The notes under the pieces: model-generated
What the model was told of the DNA's origin: nothing
The model's database searches: none
Seen by the model: the letters and a program-made list of their open reading frames with translations, nothing else
Part shown: positions 23,400 to 34,534 of the stretch, one piece after another
Position numbering within the stretch: position 1 is the first letter of the stretch
Layout of the letters: each line of letters opens with the position of its first letter
Source of the DNA: Vitis vinifera
Lineage: Eukaryota; Streptophyta; Magnoliopsida; Vitales; Vitaceae
Length of the DNA: 64,000 nucleotides
Reading direction: 5' to 3'
Assembly: GCF_030704535.1 (NCBI RefSeq)
Contig: NC_081808.1
Location: forward strand, 22,385,501 to 22,449,500
Translations under genes and position numbers: made by a program

Positions 23400-25121
23400 A
23401 CATGGTTGTTTTTGAAAATTCAAAGTCATTTATCATTTATTTTACCCAAAGAAAGTAGAGTTCGCCGGCTTTATCATTCTTGTGCCGTGGAAACTGAACT
23501 TTAAACTTGTCAAACACGTCTTTGTTTCTTTCTTTATGAGATGGAAAGAGAAGCCATCAATACCCATCTGCCTGAGCTCCTTCTCATCTGTCTTATTATG
23601 GACAAAATTGCGGAGTAATTTGCACGCCTTAAGCCTGGAAGAAGATGGCGGTCATTGTACTTAAATCCTTGTACTTGACGAAGAAAACAAAAGCCGAAGA
23701 CCAAGACGTGTTGATCCACACCATGGAAATTCACCTACCAAATTATGTTGTATAGGAAGATATTTATACAGATTTTGAACATTAGTTGTAAATTGGAAAT
23801 CATTACTTGACTAAAAAGTCCAAAAGCTACTTCTATCACATTGTATAGTTGTTTTAGAAATTTTCAAACCATTTAATAAAAAGGTAATTCTTATAAATCA
23901 ATTAAATAAAATTTATTTAAAATTTTATTTTATTTTTTAATTTTACATAAGTTCGGTTTTAATCTAGAATGGATAATTCTTATAAATAAATAAAAATATA
24001 GTTTTTTTTCTTCTAAATTTTAAGTTTTGTTGTATTAAAGAACTAATAATTAATTTTACTTGGTATATTTTAAATGATATGATATGATATGATATTTACT
24101 ACTTAATTTGGAGACACTTTTTCTCTAGTAAGGCTGATGGAGAGGGAAATTTAGGTTATATGTAGTTCTAGAGAGAGAAAAGATTAAAGAGGAAAATTAT
24201 AATAAAAAATTATAATTTTTTTCTCATATTTAATTTGATGTCGATGAAAAAGATATAGGATAAAAACTAAATTAGTATAAAATGCACTTTTTCCACTTTA
24301 TTTAAGAAAACAAGGAAGTAGAATTTATTTAATAATTATTTTTTAGAATAATTTTTTATTTTTCAGGACAAAAAATTGAAAAACATGTTTGACAAATTGA
24401 AAAACTGTTTTCTCTTAAGAATAGAAAATATGATGTTTTTAAATAACATATTTAGCTGTTTTAAATTATTTTTTGAGAGCTATTTTAAAAAATAATTACA
24501 CAAACATGTTAATGTTTAAAAATAAAACTCTAGCTATAAAAATTATTTTTAAAATATATTTAAAAATAGTAAAAACAAGTTAAAAATATTTCAAATTCTC
24601 AAACAGACTTTTAATTTTGCAAAACACTACAAAACAATTTTCAAAAATTATTCTTAAAAACTATATTTCAAAACTATTTTTAAAAATAATTAACAAATAA
24701 TACCTTAACATCTCTTATTTTCTTTTCTTTTTTTTTCATTTCTTTTTTAATCAAGCATTTTTTAGTAACCAAATATAGGTTTGAATAATTCAATTCACTT
24801 GTATACATCCACTCTTTAGGGCTGGTTGATTGCTGATCACACCAAGATGCACAAAATTTTGTAGACATTTTAAATAGATAAGCAACTAATTAAATTAAAT
24901 TACGGGCTCTTATTTGATAAGATGAATCTTGTTTCAGAAACAGTTGGCCAGATCATTTGGACCATTGATAGAGACTAAGTTCGAATAAAATCCTTAGCTC
25001 TTAAGGGTTGGTCTCACAAACTGATTGACCAGGTTGTGCAATTCACAAGCCGGTTGAAATGATCGGGCTTATGAACAATTTATTAATATTTTTTTCATGA
25101 AAATTTCTTATTTCCCTAATT

Positions 25122-25163
<42 letters not shown>

Positions 25164-25336
25164 ATAAAATTTTGGTTAACTAAATAAATAAAAAAATATT
25201 GTCATTGCATTTGCAAAACAATTTCTTCTTGTAAGGGCAGCAATACATGCCACACAGTAGTATGTATAAGAAATTCTTTTCTCAACTTGTCTTGTTTCCT
25301 CTCACAATATACTAAGTCACGTCATTCAAATAATAT
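23400..25336. other. Intergenic between chitinase loci A and B (first part)
   Basis: AT-rich DNA. About 24370-24680 holds a T/A-rich block with words like AAAAATAATT and GTTTTCAAAAATTATT recalling short non-autonomous DNA transposons, but no ends could be fixed. A long TA microsatellite lies at about 25124-25160. No gene seen. Confidence 0.4.
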
Positions 25337-25339
25337 TAA

Positions 25340-25617
25340 GGTGGTGTTTGTTTTTTTGGCTTTTTATTGAAAACCATTTAGTTTTAGAATTTAGGTTATT
25401 TGATTTTTTACTTTTTCATGACTTATTATAAACTTTTTGCTAAATAGAAAAAACTAAAATATGTGGCTTTTTCTAAATAAAAAAAATAACATAATAGTTT
25501 TTTTTTACTTTTTAATACTTAATAGAAATAAAATATTACAAAAACAAACAACCTAATATTTAATACTATTAAACATTAAGGTTCTATTTAAAATTAAGTA
25601 AAAAAACAAACACCACC
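25340..25617. mobile_element. 278-bp MITE, PIF/Harbinger-like (TAA target duplication)
   Basis: The element begins GGTGGTGTTTGTTTTTTT and ends AAAAAAACAAACACCACC, perfect 18-bp terminal inverted repeats. It is flanked on both sides by TAA (25337-25339 and 25618-25620), the 3-bp duplication typical of Tourist-type MITEs. It has no coding capacity. A related copy in the opposite orientation lies in the intron of the acyl-activating enzyme gene (48009-48211). Confidence 0.8.
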
Positions 25618-25620
25618 TAA

Positions 25621-26120
25621 GTCTATGTGAAGACTAGTCTCCTCTACCTTTTCACTTACGCAATAAGGCACATATACACAACTCAAAAGCTATCATATAC
25701 TCCAATCAAATGCTACATTTTAGAGACCTCGCCCATGTTCTATTGCCTATCTTGGTAGTTTCTAAATGTCCTTAGTTTCCCCTCAAGTTTCACTAGGTGT
25801 ACCACATACTTTAGCCTTGTCTTCGGTGTTGCCAAGTGGTTGATACATATCTACAACACTACCTCATACTACTAATGAATATAGAGCTAGCCACATATCC
25901 ATTCATTAGTTACCCTTATGTTCCTTGATGCTAGAAAATGAATCATTTTCTGAAATTTTTCTTAGAATTGTCAAAAACTAAATGCAGAGGCGATGTACTA
26001 CACGCTTGTTAATTTAGTTTTGGGAGGAACCCATTTTTATTGATTATTTATTGTCTTAGGTTACATGCAGTTGGTAGTAGATCATTCCCAATTAGATACT
26101 AAAACGACTGAAGGATCTAA
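25621..26120. other. 3' flank of chitinase B, no other gene
   Basis: Intergenic DNA that includes the presumed 3' UTR and polyadenylation region of chitinase B. No further feature recognised. Confidence 0.4.
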
Positions 26121-27565
26121 TCAAGAAAAAGGCCTTTGGTTATTGCAATCCAAGTTACTGCCATAGCCTATTCCCATTAGATCACAGTATCTCTTATAGA
26201 ACCCAATCCGGTCCTCCATCTGAGGATTGGAGCCTTTACCACATTCGATTCCACCATTGATGATGTTGGTGATGAGCCCATAGCCAGGAACACGACCTGC
26301 TGATGTGTCTGAACTTGATGGCGTCCACTGTCCGGTGATAACACTGTGGCATGAAGGCTTTGGTGATTGAGGGGTCATCCAGAACCACAAAGCCGTCTTG
26401 AAGGAAATAGTTGGGTCTGTTGCAACAGCATCTGGGTTGTTTAGAAGGTCATAGTTTATGGCTTTTCCTGCTGGACCGTAGTTGTAGTTGCTGTCAAGTC
26501 ATGGGCCAAGTTCACATATTAGAAAAGATAAATCTCTTTACACAGATTGATTTCTTCCTTACAATTATTGAATTGGAATTCCTATTGAAGGGAAAGACTC
26601 CAATATATTTTATTCAAGGTAATTGACTTAATTTGGTCCTACTGTTGCCACTTTCAACCTCTGTTAAATTTTTTTTCATATAGGAGAACCCAGAAAAGAA
26701 AATTCTTCAAGATTGGCAACATATAAACATGTATTTCGAATCATTGTTCCAGATAATTTTCTCCATGTTAATGAATATTCTGGAAAAATAATATGAATCA
26801 TTCTTTCAGTAATCCAAAGTGCAGGAGAGATAGTAGTACTCACTATGAAATTTGGATGGGACCTCGGCCATAATATTTTTTACCAGAAGCGCATGGCCAT
26901 TGTTGATTGGCAACACAGTAGTCTCCAGGGTTGCCCTGTTCCCGAAGGAAGCAATATCCCCATGCATATGGTCCATCTGGAGCAGTTGCCCAACCACCTA
27001 TACCAGTTATCCCATTTCATATCAATTTGTGTTTACCTTTATCCTTTAATATGTAAATCATTAATGCATCATGTGTAACAAAGTTCAAATAAATCTTTAT
27101 ATTGGGAGAACCTGTGGTTTCATGTGAAGTTTGAGCCAGAAAGGCAGCAATCTCTCTTTTCCGAGTGTTGGTGTCACCAGTCGTTCCAAAACCTCCAAAG
27201 GACTTAACAGCAGAAATGAAAGCTTCGTAAGTGTAGAAGCCCTTGCCGGGGCAAGCAGCATCATTGCGGTGCTTCAACATTTCATCAAATAGTGATTTGC
27301 TAATGAGAGAACTAATATCCCCACCGCCGCCACTGGGAGTTGGGGTTGGAGTGGAGGGAGTAGAAGGGGAACCACCAGAAGGACATTGGCTCTGACAGCC
27401 AGTAGAGCAGTAGGCAGAAGTGCTGCCACAGTAACCATATTGGCTACAACACAGCCCTCCTGAACATAATGCTCCACCGGCTTGCCTTCCACATTGCTCT
27501 TGTGCAAAGGCGCCACCTATAGCTAAGAGCATTAAAGGGAACAAACGCAGTCCCCATATCTTCAT
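26121..27565 (-). CDS. Class I endochitinase (GH19) with hevein domain, three exons (27565..27112, 26997..26844, 26490..26121), 325 aa
   Basis: The intact member of the family. It should hydrolyse internal beta-1,4 bonds of chitin in fungal walls as a secreted pathogenesis-related protein. Layout: signal peptide about 1-21; hevein chitin-binding domain about 22-61 with eight Cys ([13 protein letters not shown]); hinge rich in Ser/Thr/Pro then GGGG; GH19 catalytic domain from about residue 85. The catalytic glutamates are both there, in SHETTGG (end of exon 1) and in [13 protein letters not shown] (exon 2). [24 protein letters not shown] and [12 protein letters not shown] follow. The domain lacks class IV-type deletions, so class I is preferred. 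It ends NNQRPFS, with no vacuolar-sorting tail of the tobacco type, suggesting secretion to the apoplast. Introns are 114 and 353 nt, canonical. Paralogues A and C lie downstream in genomic order on the same strand. Confidence 0.94.
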
Positions 27566-27614
27566 TTTTGCTTCTTATGCCTGTGCTCCGTGGAATTGGC
27601 GATAGAAGATCTGG

Positions 27615-27624
27615 CTATAAATAG
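27615..27624 (-). promoter_or_regulatory. Likely TATA box of chitinase B
   Basis: CTATTTATAG on the - strand about 50 bp before the start codon. The same spacing is seen at loci A and C, which supports a shared core promoter. Confidence 0.5.
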
Positions 27625-27629
27625 ACTTA

Positions 27630-30384
27630 AGGATGAAGATGAAAAAGAGTATGTGATAGTGCTTGGAAAATTCAAAGGTCCGTGGCTGCTTTATCATTTC
27701 GTACATTTCTATTTCTTCTGACCTACCCATTTAGAGCGTATAAAGAGGGTTGCCATGTGCCCGGCTTCCATTTGTTTGGATCACTAACAAGTCTGAGATG
27801 AGGGAAAAAATCTTGAGATAAGACATATCCTGAAGCTGTCATGAAGCTGTCATGTGGGGGTAATATATCTATGCACGCCTTAAAAGGCCAGCGTGAAGAT
27901 GAGGGTAAATGCATGTACTAAAGGAAAAAAGACAAACATAAACGTGGAATTTGGTCTCGAAAGCACCAAAAAAAAATTTTCCAATGGGATCGACAAAAAT
28001 TCCCCCTTGCTGCCTTTTTTAATCATGCTTGATGACGTTGCTAGCTTGGTGCATGCCACACTTCATCCATTTTATCTGCACATTTTTAGTGGAAGAAATC
28101 CTAAACCATCTTATAGAGCCAAATGATCTCAACTTAAATTTTCTACGATATTTGTTTGTGGTCCACCCTTCCATATATATATATATATATGGCAAATGGA
28201 GTAGGGGAGTGGGGCTCAGCGGTGAAAACCCAGTGTTTAGAAGCTGCATCAGCTCTAGAGGGCGAATGTGTCCATATCTATTGTTAGCTTTAAATGGTAA
28301 ACTTCACTTTTCCTTTATGGTGTTAGTAAATAAATGCACCCAACACAACGTTGGAAAAAAGGTAATTAACTGGCCTATCAAAGTGTCTTACAGAGTGTGT
28401 ATTGCCGTCGCCGTATACGCACTTATGAGTTATTTTGGGACAGACTTAAAATTAACGAGGACTGTGTGACTTTAAATATTGCTACGGCTCATAGTTGCAG
28501 AGTACTCTCTGATTTCAGTTTTGTTGGAGGCCCAGCCATTAATTACCATAATCACTGCAGACAGAGGCATACAGGTAAGCTCATTTAAGCTGGAATGTCA
28601 TGCAGGACAAGTCATTTAGGTTGACATGAAGTCGATTTTTTTCTACCTCCTTAAGCAATTTCAAACTTCAAATCATAGATATTCTCTATGAGAGTGGAAG
28701 TGAACCCGCTTAATCATCACTGCGCGCATTGTCTTGATGGCATGTGAGATGTGATGACACTCGAAAGGTCTAACAAATGAGTGATCCAAACAAAATTATC
28801 AGTTATAACTGGTCAAGAAAACTTAGGGCTTGTTTACCAACATCTCCAAAGCTATTTTTCAAAATAGTTTTTGAGAGTAGTACTCAAAATAAGTTTTTGT
28901 GTTTTTAGAACAAAGGTAATTTGGAATATTTTCAATCTATTTTATATATTTTTAAATATATATTTCTTAAAAATAATTTTTATATGTTAGTAGAGTTTTA
29001 TTTTGAATCATTCCTTAGTATTAATATAATTACTTTTTACAACAATCCTAAAAAATAATTGAAAATGATTAAAATGTGCTCTAAAAAAACACCAATTTTC
29101 GAAACAAGTGTTTAATAAATTGTTTTATGTCAAAAAATTACTAAGCATATTCTTTAATTTCAAAAACATTTTTTTCTAGTTTTAAGAATAAACACAATTT
29201 CCAAATAAAATCAATAATAATAATAATAATAAATCAACTTCTATTTACTCAATGAAGAAATCAATCTCTTACAATAATATGAAATTTACTCATTTTGGCA
29301 AAGGTTTTAAATCCAATTGAAATAAAGTGGGTCATTGGTCATCAATCAACAATATTTCAAACAAATTCATCAACCTCAAGCCTCATGAAATAAATTTAAT
29401 TTCTAATGGAAACTACCTTGAGGGGTGAATAGGTAGTATTAGAATTAAATCCTAAATTAATATTTTTATTACCTATTTTAGGTTTCTTCTTTCATATTAA
29501 TTCCTTAGTGAGAGCAAAAATCTAAGCATTGATAGATAAAATTGATTTCATACCATACATAGGGGATCACATAGAAAAACCACCTAGCAACTTAATAGAT
29601 ATAAAATACAATGAGTAGCTTCTCAATTGCTAAATAATATACTAATTATGAGAAAATGTTATAGAGTTTTACTTGATTGGATGTAACTAGTTTCTAAGGT
29701 CTTATACAATGAGCTGTATCTTTATTTATATTTATAAAATATTTTTTTTTTAGAATTATGGAGAGTTTCCTAATTTAAAAAAAAATTCCAAAAATCTTTC
29801 TCAATTAGAATTAAATACCAATTTAGAGATAGATATAATTTTAAAACTTACCAAAAAATATTTCAAATATTTTTTTTACAATCAAACAAGATAAAAAATA
29901 ATTTTAAAACTTACCAAAAATAATTTTTGGAATTAAAAATATAGTAGAAACCAAATAAGGAAATATAAAGTACTTTAGGGATTTCTACATTTTTACAATT
30001 TGAATAATCTAACTTGAATTTGAAGAAGTTGGAGTTGTTTTGAGACAAATAAAACCCAAAAAAGTAAGTTGTATATAATTAATAAAAAATGAACAAAGCG
30101 TAATCTAATTTAAATAGTAAATTTTTTTGGTCTCCAGGGCGAATCTATTAAATCAATGAATTTGCTAAATGCATAAGATTATTTTAAAAAAAAAAAAAAT
30201 TCTTAAGGGCCCAAGGAAATATAAATTAATAATGATGAAGTCTATAAAAAAAATAATAACAAACAAAATAAATAATTTAAGATCGAGTAGCTTTTTATAA
30301 CTTCTATTTTTCTTGATTCAACTCTTTAACAGAATCATCATATATTTTAAATTTCTTTATCTTCTAGGGTATGTTTTGATACCA
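27630..30384. other. Intergenic region, no gene seen
   Basis: The start is the upstream region of chitinase B. A TA microsatellite lies at about 28174-28190. The stretch 28825-29180 is AT-rich with recurrent TTTTCAAAATAGTTTTT-like words suggestive of an old non-autonomous DNA element, without resolvable ends. A short (AAT)n run is at about 29213-29231. Frames around 28030-28590 have no recognised homology. Confidence 0.4.
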
Positions 30385-30925
30385 AATCTATTACTTTTAG
30401 GAATTTTTCTATCTTTCTGGAGGAAGCAGTACCATGTGCCATTTTACCAGCCTCAGAAATGGTTTCTTTGGGCAACCCATTTTCCGTTAGCAGGTCATTA
30501 GATCCAGCACTAGTAGTATCCCACAGAGACCCATTTTCATTTGAAAGTGAAAGCTTATCAAAATCTTTGTCCCCAGCTCCCGAATGTGGTATGATATATG
30601 CTACATAGTTATCAGCTAAGACGTAAAGAGCATTTTCAGCAGCTTGTCATTGAGCATCTTTAAAGATGCTTACAACAAACTTGGACACAACCTTTGAGTT
30701 GCATCTCCGTCCAAATTCTTGCAGAACTCCAATAGATAAAAATGATGGCATCATATTCACCTGCCCAACTTCAGTTCATTCCCTACTAGTACGGTAGATG
30801 CTTTGCTTCTATCATTTGCTGGAAATAAAGAGAATACAATCTCCTTGATTTGATTTCTCTGGATCAGTATTTCTAAATGGTTCTGATGGTAAGAAGCCTT
30901 CACTAAACCAGTCAGAGCTTCAGCA
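30385..30925 (-). pseudogene. Coding-like fragment of an unrecognised gene
   Basis: On the - strand this block reads like protein: an open piece beginning FTQAAEALTGLVKASYHQ with FSLFPANDRSKAS, then after a frame change VLQEFGRRCNSKVVSKF, one in-frame TGA, and AAENALYVLADNYVAYIIP with HSGAGDKDFDKLS and NENGSLWDTTSAGSND. Composition and codon pattern differ from the AT-rich surroundings. Frame breaks and the stop show it is not functional. I do not recognise the family. It is the first of several unrelated host-gene fragments in a row. Confidence 0.4.
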
Positions 30926-31084
30926 GCCTGGGTGAAGCTGCTCTCTCATGTACTCATAGGTTCAGGAATAGATTCCATGAGAAGGCGCATCTCTGAGTAT
31001 CAATCGATGCTGAATCACCATGGCACTGAAAGTCTACTGACAGAAACTGCTATGTTGGAAATGCCTGGGCCAATCTCCGAACAA

Positions 31085-31327
31085 AGGTACCCCAAAAGAA
31101 CATACATCAACCTTTTCTGTGATTTGGCCACTTTAAGCCTATTCTGGAACTAAATACCCAAGTGTTCCAATTACTCTTGTTCCCACACCTGTGTCTCCAT
31201 CAAGCTGCCACCTAGCCAGGCCGAAATGCCCAACCAGCGGCTCAAAATCATGGGTAATGAAGGTGTTGCGCAGGAAGTTCCCGGTAGAATCAACTTGGCA
31301 TGCTGTTGGAACAGGACGAGAGGCCAT
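31085..31327 (-). pseudogene. Fragment of a receptor-like (inactive-type) protein kinase
   Basis: The - strand encodes THDFEPLVGHFGLARWQ, DGDTGVGTRVIGTLGYLVPE and, across two stop codons, SGQITEKVDV.SFGV. This matches the kinase activation-loop region (normally GDFGLARW...GTFGYLAPEYAQSG...DVYSFGVVL) of plant receptor-like kinases. The DFG aspartate is replaced by His (HFG), the E after P is followed by a stop, and nothing before or after belongs to the same gene. A decayed exon piece. Confidence 0.7.
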
Positions 31328-31386
31328 GCTGACGAGTGTATCTCCAGGTGCTTACTGTCTTCAGTCCTCGTCTCTGTTGTTGGATC

Positions 31387-31532
31387 ATAAACCGGGTGGC
31401 ATCTGAATGGTCTGATTCTTTAGAGCAAGATGATCAAAAGCGGGCTGCTTGTGAATGTCAGTGCAATCAATGATATCCCCATCTTCACAAACTGGATGAT
31501 AATGGGTATATGGAGAAAACTGAAGCATGTTC
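31387..31532 (-). pseudogene. Fragment resembling the neprosin-family activation region
   Basis: The - strand reads YTHYHPVCEDGDIIDCTDIH then KQPAFDHLALKNQTIQMPPG and a stop. This is the pattern of the N-terminal region (DGDIIDCV.I..QPAFDHPLLKNH.IQ) of plant DUF239/neprosin-type peptidases. Only this short piece is present, 60 bp from the kinase fragment and on the same strand. Non-functional. Confidence 0.5.
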
Positions 31533-31749
31533 ATTCAGAAAACCGCATCAATTCTCTGTTCCAACTTCCACCTTCATGCCTATATCAACATTACCAAAAT
31601 GCCTCCTTCAACGAATGTACTTAATTCTAGCTTTTATCAACTGAAGGACTTCAACACCTGGAAGCTGTCCAGATAATAATCAGTCCCCTCGATGTAGCTT
31701 CAATAACCTCTTTCTGGGTTTATAACTTCCTCACCTTCATTCACAAACA

Positions 31750-32170
31750 ACCCATTGACAGGTCTGTGCATGGCTTTGCTCTTAACTCGATTCCTCTGCC
31801 TAAGGTTCGAACAGTTTCTTCAGAGCAAAAGAATTCCCAACTTTCTTAGGAGAATGCCGCAGACCATTAAGGAGTCCAAACAGAATCTGGTGCATCTTTT
31901 CTGGGTCTACCGAGGGTTCAGTAGAGGTACACTTTCCCGATCTTAAGATGATCATCCTTCTTCAACCTTCTTTTGATTAGCCCACGTACACCAAAATAGG
32001 TAATCACCATATACTGAAGTCATCACTGTCTGCAAGCCTAAATCCACACAACTCCTTCAAGGAACAAGCATCGGTCAAGACAGCCAAATGACCACCCTCA
32101 GCTGCAAGTTGCCTTACTTCTCCAACACGCCAACCAAATGGTGATGGATGCCAGATATATGTAGACTTCT
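31750..32170 (-). pseudogene. Two further coding-like scraps, unrecognised
   Basis: On the - strand 31770-31925 reads like EPSVDPEKMHQILFGLLNGL and KVGNSFALKKLFEP. Positions 32000-32170 read STYIWHPSPFGWRVGEVRQL, AAEGGHLAVLTDACSLKE and LCGFRLADSDDFSI. Both look like protein-coding exons but are flanked by stops and do not join. Families not recognised. They complete the patchwork that starts at 30385. Confidence 0.35.
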
Positions 32171-32940
32171 CATTGGTTGCTTGACCATAGCTATTGTATC
32201 CTCACTCAGAGATACCAGAAACAGAGGAATCCAGGAAAGAAACGAAAACAGGGGCAGAGTACAAACGAACAAATAAACCAAACATCAATGAATCTTAGCT
32301 CTATTTCATGGACTGTCAATGAGCTAGACACGAGTGGAATCAAAAGAAAGCAGAAGCATGATCTTTAATAATCAGATTCAGTGATGGATCCATATTCAAG
32401 TTATTCATAAATAGAGAAATACACAAATTGTTCATAAACAGAGCCAAAGGAGCCAGAGCAGAACCAGACATAAAATGTATAAAAAGGGTCTCAGATTCTA
32501 TAGAACATGCGCAGTATCTAATGTCCACATGCAATCATCAAAATGAACCCGAAACCAGCAGGAGTCAGGATAGAACAGTGTGAAATGGGAAAATATGAAG
32601 CATGCTGTAACCATACCTGGAAACTTGTGCATATGCTGTAATCCATACTCCAGTTTGTTCATCTTCATTTTCATTTTTTTTACTAAAATTCTTTTCTTAC
32701 TTTTGTTTATTTATTTTGAGGGATGTGCACTGCATGAAATATACAAACACCCAAAAATTAATGAACTCAAGCTAGATAGTGTAGTGAATTAATCTCAACA
32801 CTGATTAGCAGCACCTCGCAATAGTGATAGAGTATACAGACACTCCTTTGGATTCATTCCAATGTAACTACATGATCAGAAATCTCGTAAACTCATGATC
32901 TTTCGCCTGATGGTTCTTCTTAGATCTTGATACATTTCTG
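32171..32940. other. Intergenic, no gene seen
   Basis: No recognisable coding sequence. A T-rich tract lies at 32660-32720. Confidence 0.4.
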
Positions 32941-32944
32941 GTGG

Positions 32945-33045
32945 AAACTGGCTAAGAATGATGGCATGAACACCATGATGACGGTGGCTTACAGATATAT
33001 TTTTGCTGCAGCTGCTATGGCTCCTCTTGCTTTGATCCTTGAATG
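32945..33045 (+). pseudogene. WAT1-related (EamA/nodulin-21) exon fragment
   Basis: The + strand encodes KLAKNDGMNTMMTVAYRYIF then AAAAMAPLALILE, the end of the first and the second transmembrane region of plant WAT1-related transporters, ending at a good GT donor (33046). Upstream there is no matching first exon and downstream no next exon, so it is an isolated piece. It differs clearly from the WAT1 pieces in the inverted repeat and therefore derives from another family member. Confidence 0.6.
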
Positions 33046-33262
33046 GTATATCTTATTATTTGCTTCTGTTTGATGGCTAATGCGGGTTTTCCCTTTCTTT
33101 CCTTGAAACATGCCATGTCTTCACTAAAGCAATAATTGGATATCTGTAGATTAACTTTTTATATTCTGTTTGGTTGCAGAGAAAATGTTGAAAGAAAAAA
33201 GGGAAAAATACTTCCAAATGGTGATTGGATTTTTATTACATGAGAGATTGCTATATGAAAAT

Positions 33263-33410
33263 ATTTGCCGTTTTATGTCACAAGATAAGTCCAAATCAAT
33301 CTTTATCAATCTTTATCAAAAATTAGATTTGCCGTTTTATGTCACAAGATAAGTCCAAACCAATCTTTATCAAAAATTAGGTTTGCCGTTTTATACCCAC
33401 GTGGTAAGTT
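33263..33410. repeat. Three tandem copies of a ~54-bp unit
   Basis: The unit TTTGCCGTTTTATGTCACAA, then GATAAGTCCAAA and CAATCTTTATCAAAAATTAG begins near 33264, 33328 and 33382. The first copy has an extra CAATCTTTAT duplication and the third diverges halfway (TACCCACGTGGTAAG). It lies just upstream of the left inverted-repeat arm. Confidence 0.85.
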
Positions 33411-33471
33411 CAAAAGAATTTTCCCACCTCCGTAGGAGCTTTATTGTGCCATGCCTCTATCTAGTCCACAA

Positions 33472-33860
33472 CCACCACTTTAAAAACAGAGTCTCCATCT
33501 ATAAATAGAGTCATTTGGCTTCAGTTATAGACAACCCAACTATCTAAAGCTCTTGCAGTACATAAGTTCTTGCAGTACAATAGTTACCCAGTGTTAAGAT
33601 ATCACATGGCCGGGACGTTCAGTAACCTTTTGGAAGGGCTGAAAACCAGCCATGGTAATGGTGATAATTCAGATCGCATTTGGTGGAATAAATATTGCTA
33701 CGAATGATGGCATGAGCGTGAAGATTATGGTCGCCTGCCGCTTCCATGGTTCCCCTTGCTCTAATAGTAGAATGTTAAAAACTCGACCTCTCGCGATTCT
33801 CACCCGGTTGAATCAGCGAATGACCCGTGGAGTGCGAACGCGGGAACATTCCAGTGATTC
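33472..33860 (+). repeat. Left arm of inverted repeat: WAT1 promoter/exon relic fused to ATL 5' flank
   Basis: Matches, in opposite orientation, 34870..34535. The last ~225 bp are about 98% identical (one inserted A and about four substitutions); the outer part is more diverged with an indel. It contains a TATA box (33500), a former start ATG (33606), WAT1-family sequence out of frame by one A (IIQIAFGGINI, NDGMSVKIMVA), and then the 5' flank of the ATL gene. Both arms share the same internal deletions in the WAT1 part, so the fusion came before the inverted duplication. Confidence 0.9.
33500..33507 (+). promoter_or_regulatory. TATA box of the left arm (WAT1-type promoter)
   Basis: TATAAATA about 106 bp before the relic WAT1 start codon. 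The same octamer with the same flanks (CTCTATTTATAG, GAAGCCAAATGA) is in the right arm. It points rightwards, into the loop. Confidence 0.55.
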
Positions 33861-34502
33861 ATTACATCTGGGGACTGCGCGTCCACGGCAATCGGAACTT
33901 GGTTTGGCGCCTCAACGATCTCTGCTCTGGTGTCCGATTCATCGGATTCAGTTTCAGGCCCAAAAATGGGTACTGGAGCGCAGAATTTTTCACCTGGTTT
34001 GGGAGTAAGGTTGGCCCGACAAACCGGACAAGTGACGTGAAAGGCCAACCAAAGATCGATACAGTCGGAGTGAAACACGTGATTGCACTTGGGGAGCAAA
34101 CGCAGCGTTTCGTCGTCTTCGAACTCGTTTAGGCACACCGCGCATTCCAGCCCCTCTTTCCCTTTCTTGTGCGCCTTTACCGCCGAGTATACGAAAGTGG
34201 GAAACCTCTCAATATCCGAGCTGTTCAGACCACGAGCGATGTCCGCCAATTCCAACGATTTCCGTGTTGAATCGTCCGCGGACGCGGCGTTCGATACACT
34301 GGCGGAGGTAAACTGAGAAAAACCCCATAAAGAAGAAGGCGCTTACGATGGCGATCATTACAGCCATGGAGGGGTTGAACTTCTGCCCTAACGACATGAG
34401 TTCGGAGGGTGGGGGTGGCTGCTCTGCGGCGGTCAGAGCGGTTGCGCATGCAGGATAACAGGGGCAGCAGAAGAGAGATGTTGAGCAGGCAAGCGACGCC
34501 AT
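33861..34502 (-). pseudogene. ATL-type RING-H2 E3 ubiquitin ligase, frameshifted and 3'-truncated
   Basis: From the ATG at 34502 the frame gives MASLACSTSLF, a Pro-rich piece, a transmembrane segment [20 protein letters not shown] and RQCIERR, then runs out of frame (stop at 34209). The rest of the protein is in another frame: [30 protein letters not shown] and a complete RING-H2 (CAVC...CNHVFHSDC...CPVC, all eight ligands present), as in ATL6/ATL31-like ligases that answer elicitors and carbon/nitrogen status. So one frame change lies at about 34260-34310. An alternative N-terminal frame (LLNISLLLPLLSC) looks like the original signal peptide, hinting at a second frame change. Homology stops at 33861, where the inverted repeat begins. 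The open frame runs on to 33800 in antisense of the repeat. The usual long C-terminal half is absent. Confidence 0.75.
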
Positions 34503-34534
34503 TGAAATTGAAAATTGAAAACATGGAAAGGCAC

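Noticed and set aside
33652..34008. 118-codon + strand frame across the left arm and antisense ATL
   Set aside because: Only the first ~35 codons are WAT1-like; the rest is antisense of the ATL RING region, so this is a chance fusion, not a gene.
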